Shown: positions 33,029-43,473 of the stretch, one piece after another
Layout: every line of letters begins with the position of its first letter
Numbering within the stretch: position 1 is the stretch's first letter
Assembly (NCBI GenBank): GCA_033032865.1
Contig: JAWHQI010000028.1
Location: forward strand, 10,001,001 to 10,065,000
Direction: 5' to 3'
DNA: 64,000 nucleotides
DNA from: Dactylorhiza incarnata
Lineage: Eukaryota; Streptophyta; Magnoliopsida; Asparagales; Orchidaceae
Position numbers and translations under genes: made by a program
The notes under the pieces: generated by a model
Told to the model about the DNA's origin: nothing
The model's database searches: none
What the model saw: the letters and a program-made list of their open reading frames with translations, nothing else

Positions 33029-35387
33029 ATGGCACAAATCAAAGATTATGCTTCCACCAGACCACCAATGTGCAATCTTGAAAAGTTTGCAGTTTGGAAA
33101 ACAAGAATCAGAATTTATATGAATTCCATTGATGCTGACTTGTTTAATATTACTGTGACAGGTCCCCCAAAGCCCTATAGAAACGATGCAAGTGGCAATG
33201 TCACACAAACACTTGTTCCAAAATCTGAGTGGACAGAAGATGAGAAGAAGGCTAGAACATATGATCTAAAGTCCATGAACATACTTGTCTCAACTCTCTC
33301 AGATGACATCTTTCAAAGGGTTGTTGACTGTGAATCATCCAAAGAAATTTGGGATGCTCTTACAAAGATGGTGGAAGGAAGTGCTGATGAAAAGAAAGAT
33401 AAGAAGGCCCTATTGATCTCCCAATATGAGAACTTCCAAAAGAAGAATGAAGAGAGTATCTCTGAGATGTATGACAGATTCAGTCTAATCATCAACCAAT
33501 TGAAAAACTTGGATAGAGAGATCTCCCTCACTGAGATTAATGACAAATTGCTAATGAGTCTCCCCAGTTCATGGGACTCAAGAATATGGGCTAAGAGACA
33601 CAAGAGGACAAAAGGAAATCTCTACAGATGCTCTCTTAGGAAAACTCAAATCCTATGAGCAACTACTGAAAACTAGAGAAGAGAAGAAAAGAAGAGAAAA
33701 CACTCTAATCTCCTCAAAAGACAGGAACATAGCTTTAAAGGCAACAGAAGAAAGGACTCCTGTCACTGAAGAAGAACTATTCAGTTTCCTAGCCAGAAGA
33801 TTTAAGAAATGGGTCAAAACAGATGGATCAAAAAGTAGGGAGTCAAAACCAAGTTATGACAAAACTCCCACTAAAGAAATTATTTGCTATTCTTGCAGGA
33901 AACCTGGACATATTGCCCCAGAATGTCCAGAGAATGCTGAAACAAAGAAAGATCTGAAAAGAAAAGATCTCAAGAAAAAGGGGAAGAATAAAGAAAGAGG
34001 CTTTATTGCAGAAGCCTGGAGTGAAACAGACTTAGAGGACAGTTCATCCTCTGAGAGTGACAATGAAGAATCTAGGCAAGAAGACCTATGCTTGATTGCC
34101 TTTGAAGGCCCCAAGAATGATGATGGTGCTAAATCTTGGAGTGAGACAGGATCAGAAGAAAGCATATCTTCTGAAGATGAAAAAGAAAATAGCCTTATTC
34201 TCATAGAGGAATCTGAGGATAAGGATGAGGTAAGCATCTTTGATGAAATAGATTTTCAAGGTGATAAATTCAAAAATGATTTTATGGGAATGTGTCTAGA
34301 TCAATTAAAAGCTAAACAAGAAATCAAGGACCTAAAAGAATAAATTCATGTGGTCAAGAACCAAAGAAATAAAAAGGATATAAGCTCAATAGATCATGTA
34401 TTAAGGGCTAACATAAGAGAGAAGGAAATAGAAAGGGCTAGAATAAAAAATCAGTTCCTTAAGGATAAGGTTTCTTAGGCAAAGGCCTTTGAAGAATCAA
34501 TAAAAATGAGAAGCCAAACTCTTAAAGAAATCACTGAAAAACAAACAATAAGACACAAAAATCTTGGGCTAGGGGCTGATCCATCAATCAGCCTAATTCC
34601 ATCCAACAAGCCTGCATGGATGAGCCCTGTAAAATTCACTAAACCCATCCAATAAGCAAACAAAGAAAAAGAATCACAACATAAGAAAGAACACTTCTTC
34701 AAGGAAATAAAGGAATTTGATGAAACATCATATTATTCAGCTGATGACTCACAAACTTCATCTGAAGAGACAACTAAACCAAAAGAAACAACATACAAAG
34801 GAGTAAAAATAGAAAAAGATAAAATGAAAATTTATGAAGACACAGTCGCGTCGACTTCATATCGACGCATGAATGATAATGCGTCGACTTCTACTCGACG
34901 TACCCTCTTAGATGCCTCGACCTCTACTCGACGCTTGAATAAAGATACGTCGACATCCAATCGACGCAACTTCCTCCATGCGTCGATACCAGATCAACGC
35001 AATCGAAGGAATGCACCGAATATAAATCGACGCAACTATCAACATGCGTCGAATAGATATCGACGCACAAAAGTTCAGAGCAACTTAAATACCTTTCCTC
35101 CAAAAGCCTTTCATCCTAACCCATATTCAGGACCCATTCATCCCAATCATGATTTCTATCCTAATCAACACCTCTGTCATTATTTCTACCCTAAACATGG
35201 TAACCAAAATTCCCATTTTAACCAAAATTTCTATCCTAACCAAAATAAAACTTTCTATCCTGATCAACCCTTCTATTCTTCTCTAAACTCAAATTATCAT
35301 AATAATAAGAAAATCAAGTGCCATATATGTAACAAAAGTGGCCACCTTGCCAAACAATGCTGGTACAACCAATCAAACTATCTGTAA
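33029..35387 (+). pseudogene. family D gag polyprotein (UBN2-type, two zinc knuckles, 11-residue repeats)
   Basis: The ATG at 33029 opens a copia Gag: PMCNLEKFAVWKTRIRIYM and the UBN2 core (SKEIWDALTKMVEGS, ESISEMYDRFSLIINQLK). A frameshift near 33590 moves to the frame that continues to 35387. That frame contains knuckle CYSCRKPGHIAPEC (from 33885), an acidic Ser/Glu stretch, a probable coiled coil, seven 11-residue repeats (ASTSTRR type, 34848-35078), an Asn/Pro/Tyr-rich region, and a second knuckle CHICNKSGHLAKQC (from 35319). In-frame stops lie at 34341, 34476 and 34653 (TAA, TAG, TAA). Gag would form the particle and package RNA. Confidence 0.88.
34848..35078 (+). repeat. seven 33-bp tandem units, each a 21-nt inverted repeat, inside gag
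   Basis: Units start at 34848, 34881, 34914, 34947, 34980, 35013 and 35046, exactly 33 bp apart. Each is GCGTCGA-like arm, 7-nt variable loop, TCGACGC-like arm, then a 12-bp variable spacer. Units 5 and 6 have partly decayed arms. It encodes 11-residue repeats with an RR pair (ASTSYRR, ASTSTRR, TSTSNRR). The arms equal those in U3, which does not encode protein. Confidence 0.95.
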
Positions 35388-35451
35388 AAATTAGTCCAAG
35401 GCTGACTTAGAACTAGACACCTAGAATTCTTCTGGAAAATTAAAAGTCACA

Positions 35452-35705
35452 TCGATCTCTAATCAACGCACCGTCGATAACTCAACTCAATAAGTAAAAT
35501 CGACGCATGCGTCGACTCCACTCGACGCATACGTCGATAGGAAACCTTATCATCCTAAATCAGACTATATCGACGCTCACGTCGAATTCCACTCGACGTA
35601 ACGTCGACTTCATGAAAACGAGCGGCAATACCAAAATATTTTCGGTCACATCCACGGAAGTACCGAATGAGCCTCGACTTGAGCCCAGTTTCGACGCTTC
35701 ACCTG
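35452..35705 (+). repeat. third CGTCGA hairpin cluster, between gag and the extra ORF
   Basis: It includes GCGTCGA/TCGACGC with a 6-nt loop (35509-35528), ACGTCGA/TCGACGT with a 7-nt loop (35579-35599) and several half-sites. It lies in the leader of the extra ORF, partly readable as STRR-type peptide. Confidence 0.88.
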
Positions 35706-35809
35706 ACTTAAATAGTCTCTTCAGTTAGAAGCCTTCACTACTCTGGATCTTTCATCCTTCTTGCTCCTCAGACCAGCCGACTTCTTCCTCTCTCTTTCAT
35801 TAACCTAAA

Positions 35810-37597
35810 ATGGCTCCAAAGACCAATTCAGGCTTCGACATTGACCTTGAGTCCTTCCAAGCAGCCGCAGAAAGCTACAAGAGCATCATTGCTCTCTTTA
35901 CTGAAGCAGGACTGGACAAGCTCATCTCCACTAGGTGCAAGCTCCTGGAATCAGAGCTCACAGAGCTAATAACTCATGTTCAGATATCTGAACAAGGAGA
36001 AATCCAGGGAACACTATATGAGACACCAGTCTCAATCTCAGCAGAACATATTAGGGCCACCTTTGATCTACCATCAGGTATATCCTAATATCATCTTTGT
36101 TTGAATGAAATAAGGAAAGAAAAAGAGCCTCTAAAATGAATGACTAAACAAGTCTTAATTATTTCCCTATTAGGTGATGAATCCATTGAACTCACACCTG
36201 ATGAAATCAAGCATTTGCTCACCACCATGAATTTCTCAAAAGATAGGCCAATCCATCTGAAAAAGATAGACTTTTCTGATGAGTACAGATTGCTGGCAGA
36301 TATAGTAGGGAAGATACTACTATGCAAGATATCAACCCATGATGCAGTGCTTAAGCAGCAACTGAACATCATGGGGGCCCTTGTGCTGAAGAAGAAGGTG
36401 GACTGGGCCAGCTGTCTTCTCAAAATGATAGCTTCCAAATACTCTCACAAGGAAAATGCCTACATGAGAATCATGAGCCAAGTACTCTTCCACTCCTTCT
36501 CTGACCTATGTAAGTCAAAAGAAATCCTCATCCCTCCAGGGAAGAGGATGTCAATTGCTCTCTTTTCTAAGTGGACCAGGCAAATCCCTAAGCCTGGTTC
36601 CATCCCTGAAAGAACTCCTTCTCCTCCTTCTCCTCCTCCTCCTCCTCAAAGAGACAACCCTTCTCTACCACCATAATCCACTCAAATACTCTCTACTACC
36701 CTCACAACTCCTACTCTACCTACCTCTTCTCAAACACCTGCTCAAACAGCAGTTTCTCCTTCTCTTCCTCCTCCAAATTTCCCATCTTCTCCACCTCCAT
36801 TATCACCCATACCTCATGAATCAACTCACTTCTCTCCTCCTCTATCCCCTCTTCCTCCTCCATCACCTCCTCACCTTTCACACCATGAATCATCTGCATC
36901 CACTGAGGCTCTCATCACTCAGTGCATCAAATCAGCAGCTGAAAAATTCCAAGTGATGCTGGATGAGCATTCCCAAATTCATTCCTCCATCCTTCACATG
37001 CACACCCAAATAGCTGGGGTCAGTGCCTCTGTGCAAGGCCTAAAGACCTATCTCTCTTCCTCTAGAGTGACAAGGTCTTTCTTAACCTCCCTGGCCAAGA
37101 AGGTCAAGAAGGGGGAGAATCTAGATGAAGAGCAGCCCTCCAATCCTAAATCTCTCTCTCACAAGTCCCCTCCTTCTTCAAAATCTGACAAAATTCTTGG
37201 GAATGAGATAGTACCTGAGCTGCACAATGATGAACAAACTATAGAGGTACTTCATATAGCAAGAGAGGCTGCATGTCATGGGGAGGCAAGCAGAGCAGAA
37301 ACTGAAAAGGAAGATATGGCAGTTGGGAAGAAAGATAAAGAAACGACAAATCAGGGGGAGCTGGATACTGATATGAATAAAGCTGGAAATGAAAATGGAC
37401 AGCTAGATGCAACTGGAGCTGGAGATGATAGAGAAATAGAAGAAGTAGAAAGATTAAAGGAAGTTCCATCCCAGGGGGAGCAATCTGCTCAGGGGGAGCT
37501 AGGTGAACTTCCTACAAATGAGAAAGAGAAACCCTCCTCTCCTAAAATAGTAGTATTCAAGAGAAAAAGAAAGACCCCTCTTACCCCTCCTGAGTAA
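35810..37597 (+). pseudogene. family D extra ORF in the envelope position
   Basis: A single frame of 595 codons with three in-frame stops (36086, 36137, 36674) and no frameshift. Residues 1-260 form a helical domain (FDIDLESFQAAAESYKS; RLLADIVGKILLCK; QQLNIMGALVLKKKVDWA) that resembles the plant transposon-associated domain called Transposase_32, from memory. A long Pro/Ser-rich linker follows, then a helical segment around 385-420, an acidic region, and a basic end (FKRKRKT) like a nuclear localisation signal. No signal peptide or membrane segment is seen, so it is not a typical envelope protein. Function unknown. Confidence 0.7.
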
Positions 37598-37810
37598 TAT
37601 TTGAAAACAATGCTGATATATCTTACCCTATAGTTGAATACTACTTGGTATGAACATGAAATCTGTTTATATGATTCTGAAAATTTGTTTATATGATCTT
37701 TTCTTCTAAATTTCACTTTTGATTGAGTGACATATTTCTTTTCTATACAAATGTTGTGCTGGGTTGATTTTATGCTAATACAATTTCTCTCTAAGTAGGG
37801 TTAAGACAAA

Positions 37811-37821
37811 TAGGGGGAGAT
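37811..37821 (+). promoter_or_regulatory. polypurine tract, family D
   Basis: TAGGGGGAGAT directly precedes the 3' LTR start TGTTGGGG. Confidence 0.9.
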
Positions 37822-38611
37822 TGTTGGGGAAATGATTTCTCTTAACCCCTAGAAATAAGTTGAATATGAATTCTAAGAAAGAAAAATAAGGTTAAGTAAA
37901 TATGAAGGAGAGTGATCTACCACATACATTTGAAATAGAGGAAAAGCTCCCAAGAGAATAGAGAGATAAGCTGAGAAAAGTGATAGTGTGCTGCAGAGAC
38001 AAAGCCTTCATCTTCTCCTTCTTCTTCTGAAGCCATTCTACTGCAAACTCTGAAAGCTCTCTCAAAAGAGAGAAAAGTTTTTTACAATCTCCTTCTCACT
38101 ATAGAAGAGAGATTTCATTCACTACTTCTTGTGCTTCCAATCTTCTTGCTAGGAAGAAGATTCATTCTTGTTCTTATTTCTTTCTTCTTTCTTATTTTTA
38201 CTTAAACATTGTAAAAGAGTTTTTAGAATCTCTCTTCAAAAAATTCAGTGTACTGGTTCTAAGAGTCTCCTTGTCAAAAGACTCAGTTGGTTCTAAGAGT
38301 CTCCTTGTCAAAAGATTCAGGGTGGTTCTTAGAGTCTCCTTATCAAAAGACTCAGTACAAGATAGTGAATTCCTACCAAGGGGGTAGAAGAGTGGACTAC
38401 CCAAAGTTTGGGGAACCACTATATTTTCTTGTGTTGTGCTATGATTTCTTTTCTTGCATTTACTTTCTTTACTTGTTTAATTCTTGTTGGTGTGTGGGAA
38501 GCTATAATCTGTGATCATACACATATATATATTAACATTGCACAAAATATTTTTTAAGCTCTATTCACCCACCCTCTAGAGAATTCTAGTGAGGTTAACT
38601 GTGCACTTTCA
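37822..38611 (+). repeat. family D 3' LTR (790 bp), U3 deleted
   Basis: It is collinear with the 5' LTR except for the absence of the segment equivalent to 31700-32226, which holds the CGTCGA array and the TATA box. The junction is ATG (37902-37904), present at both deletion edges in the 5' LTR. Confidence 0.93.
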
Positions 38612-38616
38612 TCATT

Positions 38617-39564
38617 TATCAAGCCCTTTAATCAATGAATACTTTAATGATATATTCTCTGCATAATAGCCATTGCACAACCTTTAATGAAGAATTCTAA
38701 ATACTTCCAATTGTACAAGTTCCAAAATGGCATATCATTCATTATATTCTATTGTGTCGTTTCATATTTTATTCCTTTCTCGTAAATATCATGTGGAATA
38801 ATATATTTATCAAGGGCCTAAATGCAAGATTGCAGAGAAATATAAATAGAGAAATTTTTGAATTTAGAAGTGCTTTTTGTTTGCTCTCTCTCTCACACTC
38901 ATATTCACTCTGATAAATCTGAAAAGTGAAAATGCTCTAAAAGCAAGAAGTCTTCATCACTGCGTTTTGAAGAACAAAGATAGAATCCTCCCTCTGAACA
39001 AGACAAGTCCATCTGATATTCAATAAAGGGAAGATTCTTAAGAAAGCTTTAGAGATCCAAAAGACTGCTGGGCTTATATATGCAAGAAGAAGAAGACTAT
39101 ACTGCACCAAACTTTATCTTTTAAGCCTTCTCTTCTGAATCAGAAAAAATACTCTCATTACTTTATAGGGTTCTGTGTGAGCCTGAGCTTGTAGGATCTT
39201 GGATATGATCTGAATTTGTGTTATACTTGTAAAGTCTGAGTTGATTGTAGGGTCTTGTAACCTGAGTGTAGGCTTTCTGTGTGAGAGCTGAGGTAGGAAC
39301 CTTTGTGGGTCTGAGTTGTAAGATATGCTATAGTTGATAGAGATCTAAGCTTTTGGAGAAGTTTCCTAGTCTAGCATACTTCTATATAGGTGGGAGGGAA
39401 AGTGGACTACCTCTTGACACATTGTCTTGAAGGGAACCACTATAAACTCTGTGTTTTTATGTGTTTGCCTTTTTGCTTTGCTAGTTAGTTTTAAAGTGCC
39501 AAATAATATTGAAAATACCTAATCACCCCCCTCTAGGTGTATTATTGGCAACCCAAATCTTTCA
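38617..39564 (+). repeat. right part of LTR C
   Basis: Contains a TATA-like ATATAAATAG (38850), a leader region and the copia-LTR end motif ATCACCCCCCTCTAGG, finishing ...AATCTTTCA. It continues the sequence left of element D, so D inserted into an older copia LTR. Confidence 0.6.
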
Positions 39565-39797
39565 TACCCATATTTTTGGGAACCACTATAGCTCTTGTCA
39601 TATTTGCTATGATTTTCTGTGTTGTCCCTTTATTTAGTTTCTGCAATCTATGTTTGCTTTATTCTGTGTTGGACAACTGAATGCATAGTTATTAGAAGTT
39701 TTATTGTTTTGCACAATTGTTAGTGAAAAAGGTTTAAAAATATATTCACCCCCCTCTATAGAATACTCAGAGGACTCACTGAGCACTTTTAGCCCCT
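39565..39797 (+). repeat. family B LTR fragment, plus strand
   Basis: It aligns with the inverse of 48360-48600: TACCCATATTT..GGGAACCACTATAG, TGCATAGTTATTAGAA, ATTCACCCCCCTCTA, and the end ACTCA(G/C)..GAGCACTTT. Confidence 0.7.
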
Positions 39798-40167
39798 CCC
39801 TCCAGTCGCATACAGCCATTTTATCATGTCTCTCTTCTCAAAATGGATTTGAGAAATCGCCCTCTTTAATCCACCTTGTTATAGAGGTTGATGGTGGACT
39901 CCATCCCACATTATGAGACCACCGGGGTCACACATGAAGAATATCAATGGTCAGCCAGTACAACATATTATCATTCATTTAGTGGGGCTCTCTTGGAGAA
40001 AGCCACAAGGATCATGACGAATGAGGTCCATGCCTAGTTCCCATATTTTAACTTTGAGGACCAGGTCTTTATGGAACCCCAAAGTGTTGATATGAGCACG
40101 GATAATCCCACACCTGATTAGCGATACACACGAGTTTAATCATGTCTATCATGAGCTTCCACTATAG
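39798..40167. other. unassigned sequence
   Basis: I see no gene, repeat end or element signature. It may be the 5' flank of the LTR-like block that follows. Confidence 0.4.
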
Positions 40168-40747
40168 TGTTAGAATGAAAGTATTATTAGAAATTTATTT
40201 ATATTCCATTGTTTATGCATTAATGGTAGGCCCTCCTAGTATGTAAAGGAGGAGTTCAAGCCTTGTAAGCAATTTTGATCTATCTTATTATTGGAATGAA
40301 ATAGGTAAGGGACTAACGATCTGGTGTCCCTCTCATGACCTATCCCCCATTCGATAGTTGCGTCTAACATGACCACCATGGACAACATTGTAGAAGAAAC
40401 TTCTTGCAACTAAAGAAAGTATTGCAAGCATCAACATAAACATAAATACATAATCTAGATAAGGGAAAATGAACAAACTAGATAAATAATACTCCAAGGA
40501 TTACCAAAAATTTGTTACTTGAAAGTTTGCTTCATATCAAAATTATCGAGACACACTTCAACGAATAAAGATATACAGTTGTCAAGTGTAATCAACTATA
40601 TACAAAATTCAAGAGATTCTAATTACTCTAAACACACAAGCTCAATTTGTATTGATATTACAGTTTTTTAGTATCTACAAGCCTTTGATATTTCTGTAAT
40701 AGTGGTTATCTAGTGTTAGAGACTTAAACATGGTCACTTTTGTTACA
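40168..40747 (+). repeat. LTR-like block (580 bp)
   Basis: It starts TGTTAGAATG, ends TTTTGTTACA, has a TATA-like GTATGTAAAGGAGG at 40239, and is followed by a degraded iMet primer site. There is no second copy in the window to confirm the ends. Confidence 0.4.
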
Positions 40748-40754
40748 ATCAACT

Positions 40755-40766
40755 TGGTATTAAGGC
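40755..40766 (+). promoter_or_regulatory. degraded primer-binding site
   Basis: TGGTATTAAGGC compared with TGGTATCAGAGC, 9 of 12 matches, correctly placed after the LTR-like end. Confidence 0.5.
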
Positions 40767-40897
40767 CTAAAGGCTCCACCAACGACCCTTTGACCCCTCC
40801 TGCCCGCGGCGCTCCTCCATCTACATACATCATTGATTACACACAGAAACATAATCTGCTCCCAATGATTTCTTCATGTGGGAGGATCTTAATGTAG

Positions 40898-41404
40898 TTG
40901 CACCTTTTGGGTTCTTCTTCAGTAGGTGTCGACTTCCACGCATGGGGTTTAGACCTTTTTCCTACTGGTCGAGGTTCCCCAACCCTGGCACTGACTCCCA
41001 TGGAAGACAACTGCCTCACCATGGCTCAATTCATAAAGATGTTGCAAAAGATGATGACAACAAACACTAATTTCCTTGAATCCCTCACTGTTCGACTCGA
41101 CTAAACCCCACCAACACATTGAGCCGCCTCATATTCCTCTCATAAATTACCACCGAATATGCATCTGTCAAAATTTCAAAACAATCATTCAGAAGAGAGT
41201 GGTGCTCCCCAAAATGTCAAGATGAATTTTCCTCTTTTTGAAGGCCGCGAGGACCCCCTAATGCGGCTTACACTATACTCAATTTATTGTCAATCAGTGC
41301 ACACCGTGGGAATACCAGATCAATGTGTCATCCCTTCAACCCCTGCTTCGGGAAACCTCTTCACAGCAAACCCATCAACATACTTGTCTCTCTCAAATAG
41401 ATGA
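40898..41404 (+). pseudogene. gypsy-like gag amino-terminal fragment
   Basis: One frame interrupted by stops around 41102. It reads MEDNCLTMAQFIKMLQKMM and later KMNFPLFEGREDPLM, the F..F.G.EDP motif at the start of gypsy capsid domains. A Leu/Ser-rich tail of uncertain origin ends at 41404. The rest of the element is absent. Confidence 0.5.
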
Positions 41405-42828
41405 GTTCCATCAATGACTACTTGAAGAATTGATGCAACCTGCATCTCATGTTCATTTTATTTTATTTACATATATATCACGGATGTTTTGGCGTACATT
41501 TATTGTGTATCACGTGTGTACCTATTTATTTTGTGTTGCACATATAATTTGGGCTCGTTATTATGGCTTATTTGTGTGATCATCCAATATGTCCCCAAGT
41601 AATGTGCTAATTAAGGCAAATACACAAAAAATCGATTAAAATGAAGCATATTCAAAATTAACTAGTTATCTATTTTTCATCTTTAATGTAGCCTTTTAAC
41701 TATAGGAATAACAAAAAAAGAATAAGCCTTAGAAATATTGTAATTGAAAAAAGCATCATCTCTTAAACAATATACTAATTTAATGGCCACATTTAAATCC
41801 AATGAAATCCCTACGAAAATTAACTAAAACCTAAATCCAGTTAATGAGTCAGCCCCCACTCCCGAAAGGAAACTTGGACAAAACAAAAATAGAGAAATTG
41901 CACTATTTTCGAAATTTCGTTCCAACTCCATCTTTGTGTGTGACATCGTTGAAACCACTTCTTCTTTCACCGGACAACGTACATTCTCCTCACGCTGCCA
42001 CCACAACTGGGAGGCTCACTGACCTTCGTCTGCCTCTAGTCTATGAAGGTCAGACATTTTGTTGATCCCTAACCTGATACCACCTATGTTTGTCATTTAT
42101 CCTCTCGCTAGCCTCCATTGTTACCTCCAGTACCTTATTTACCATATCATAGGGTCTTAGGTGCTTGAAAACCACACTGATACCACCCTCCTACCACCTC
42201 AGTCTTCGTACACCTCCCTCGACCAAGATCTAGTCGCATCCCCCCCCCCCCCCCCCCCCCCCAGCATCATCCAAATGTCTTCCCTGCCATAAAACTCAAA
42301 GTTTCCTCTATTTTTAGATAAGGTCTACTCCCATGAAGCACTTTGTTCCAATGATAAACTCCTTTCTCTGGATACTCAATGTCATCATTAATTTTATGCT
42401 TCATTTTCTTGATCTAAAAATTCATAGTTTGTTACTTTAACTTTCATTTTTACCTATTTGTCGTTAATTTTAAAAACTATATCGTTCATCTTTTCTTACA
42501 TGCTTGTGGATGATTTATTTTATGTCAAAGTTCTAAATTTCCATTTTTAGCCAAATGTATTTTAGAGATGAAGATGAAATATCAACAGAAGTGATGGTGT
42601 AAACATTAGGTGCAATAAATAAAACAGTGTTTGTAATAGTATATATAATTTTGCTTGTGTTAGTAGACGATTCAAACATGACATTCAACTATTTATCGCA
42701 TAATTAACTAATTTAAATTAGATAATATTTTAAATAATCGATAAATAAAATATTTAAAATAGAAAAAGAAAATCTACCAACTGACTAATTGCTTTGATAT
42801 TTCCTTTGCAATCATTGCCAAAGGTGAC
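41405..42828. other. unassigned AT-rich stretch with a poly-C run
   Basis: No gene or defined element found. A 23-base C run lies at 42240-42262. Short ORFs near 41844-42065 have no recognisable motif. Confidence 0.4.
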
Positions 42829-43406
42829 TGTTTAGGCAGAATTCAGCAACCAGCCTTCTTCTTACCAGTTAGTCAAAGTGGTTTACCTTTCCAATAACTG
42901 CACAAGGTACTCAAGACAGTTCAACAACTACCTCTAGGAAGAGGAGAGATAGCTTCTAAGTTGATCGTCGGACCGCACGATCAGAGTTCATTTTCTTATT
43001 TGCACACCATATAACCGCTCATCCCTGCCCGATTTTCCTGTACCCTGGGCAGGCCATAATCTTAGGATCTGCCCTTTCGGGCAGGCCCCCACTAGCATTA
43101 ATAGGCGTGAACAATACCAGAGGGCAAGCTGACCTAAATCTCTAAGCTTGGTTACTCCGGCTACGGTCTCGACTCTACTCTCTTCTTGGTTACTTATTCA
43201 CCGGCTAAGGTGACCTCTCTTCTGTAACCGCACCTTTTTGATGAAATATTATTGCATGCAGTAAGTGATATTCGCCACTACGAGTAAATCTGGTTTTGCC
43301 GCTCTACAAAATCTTTTCATCTTTCTAGGTTGGTTGTCTTAACTGAGAATAACAAGCAATCCTCAGTTCTCTTTCCCCCTCAAAGCATTAGTGTATGGAT
43401 GTACCA
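42829..43406 (+). repeat. candidate 5' LTR of the Tat-like element at 43.5 kb
   Basis: TGTTTAGGC...GTACCA with a TATA-like CATATAACC at 43008. It is followed by TTTTTGTGCC, which parallels TTTTGGTGCGG after the family T LTR. The ends are unsupported by a second copy. Confidence 0.4.
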
Positions 43407-43473
43407 TTTTTGTGCCAAAAGAACGAACACGCGACCTGCATATTAGCAATCTTGAGGAACAAAGCAGTTAAGA

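Larger units (their letters stand above)
31617..38611 (+). mobile_element. family D non-autonomous Ty1/copia retrotransposon, complete with TSD
   Basis: LTRs lie at 31617-32932 and 37822-38611. A perfect 5-bp TSD, TCATT, lies at 31612-31616 and 38612-38616. It has an iMet primer site and the polypurine tract TAGGGGGAGAT. Internal content is a long copia gag (33029-35387), a spacer, and an extra ORF (35810-37597). Protease, integrase, RT and RNase H are cleanly missing between them. LTRs differ at roughly a dozen positions over about 700 shared bases by eye, so insertion is fairly recent. Stops in both ORFs are all explicable as C-to-T changes. Confidence 0.93.

Noticed and set aside
34848..35078. 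CRISPR or satellite interpretation of the 33-bp units
   Set aside because: Units keep the gag reading frame, lie in an LTR element, and the spacers are short and coding.
36555..36956. Leu-rich 133-codon ORF suggesting a membrane protein
   Set aside because: It is the +1 shadow of the Pro/Ser-rich linker of the family D extra ORF, whose frame is collinear before and after.
40837..41070. Second, overlapping ORFs beside the gag fragment at 40898
   Set aside because: They are other-frame readings of the same degraded gag segment.
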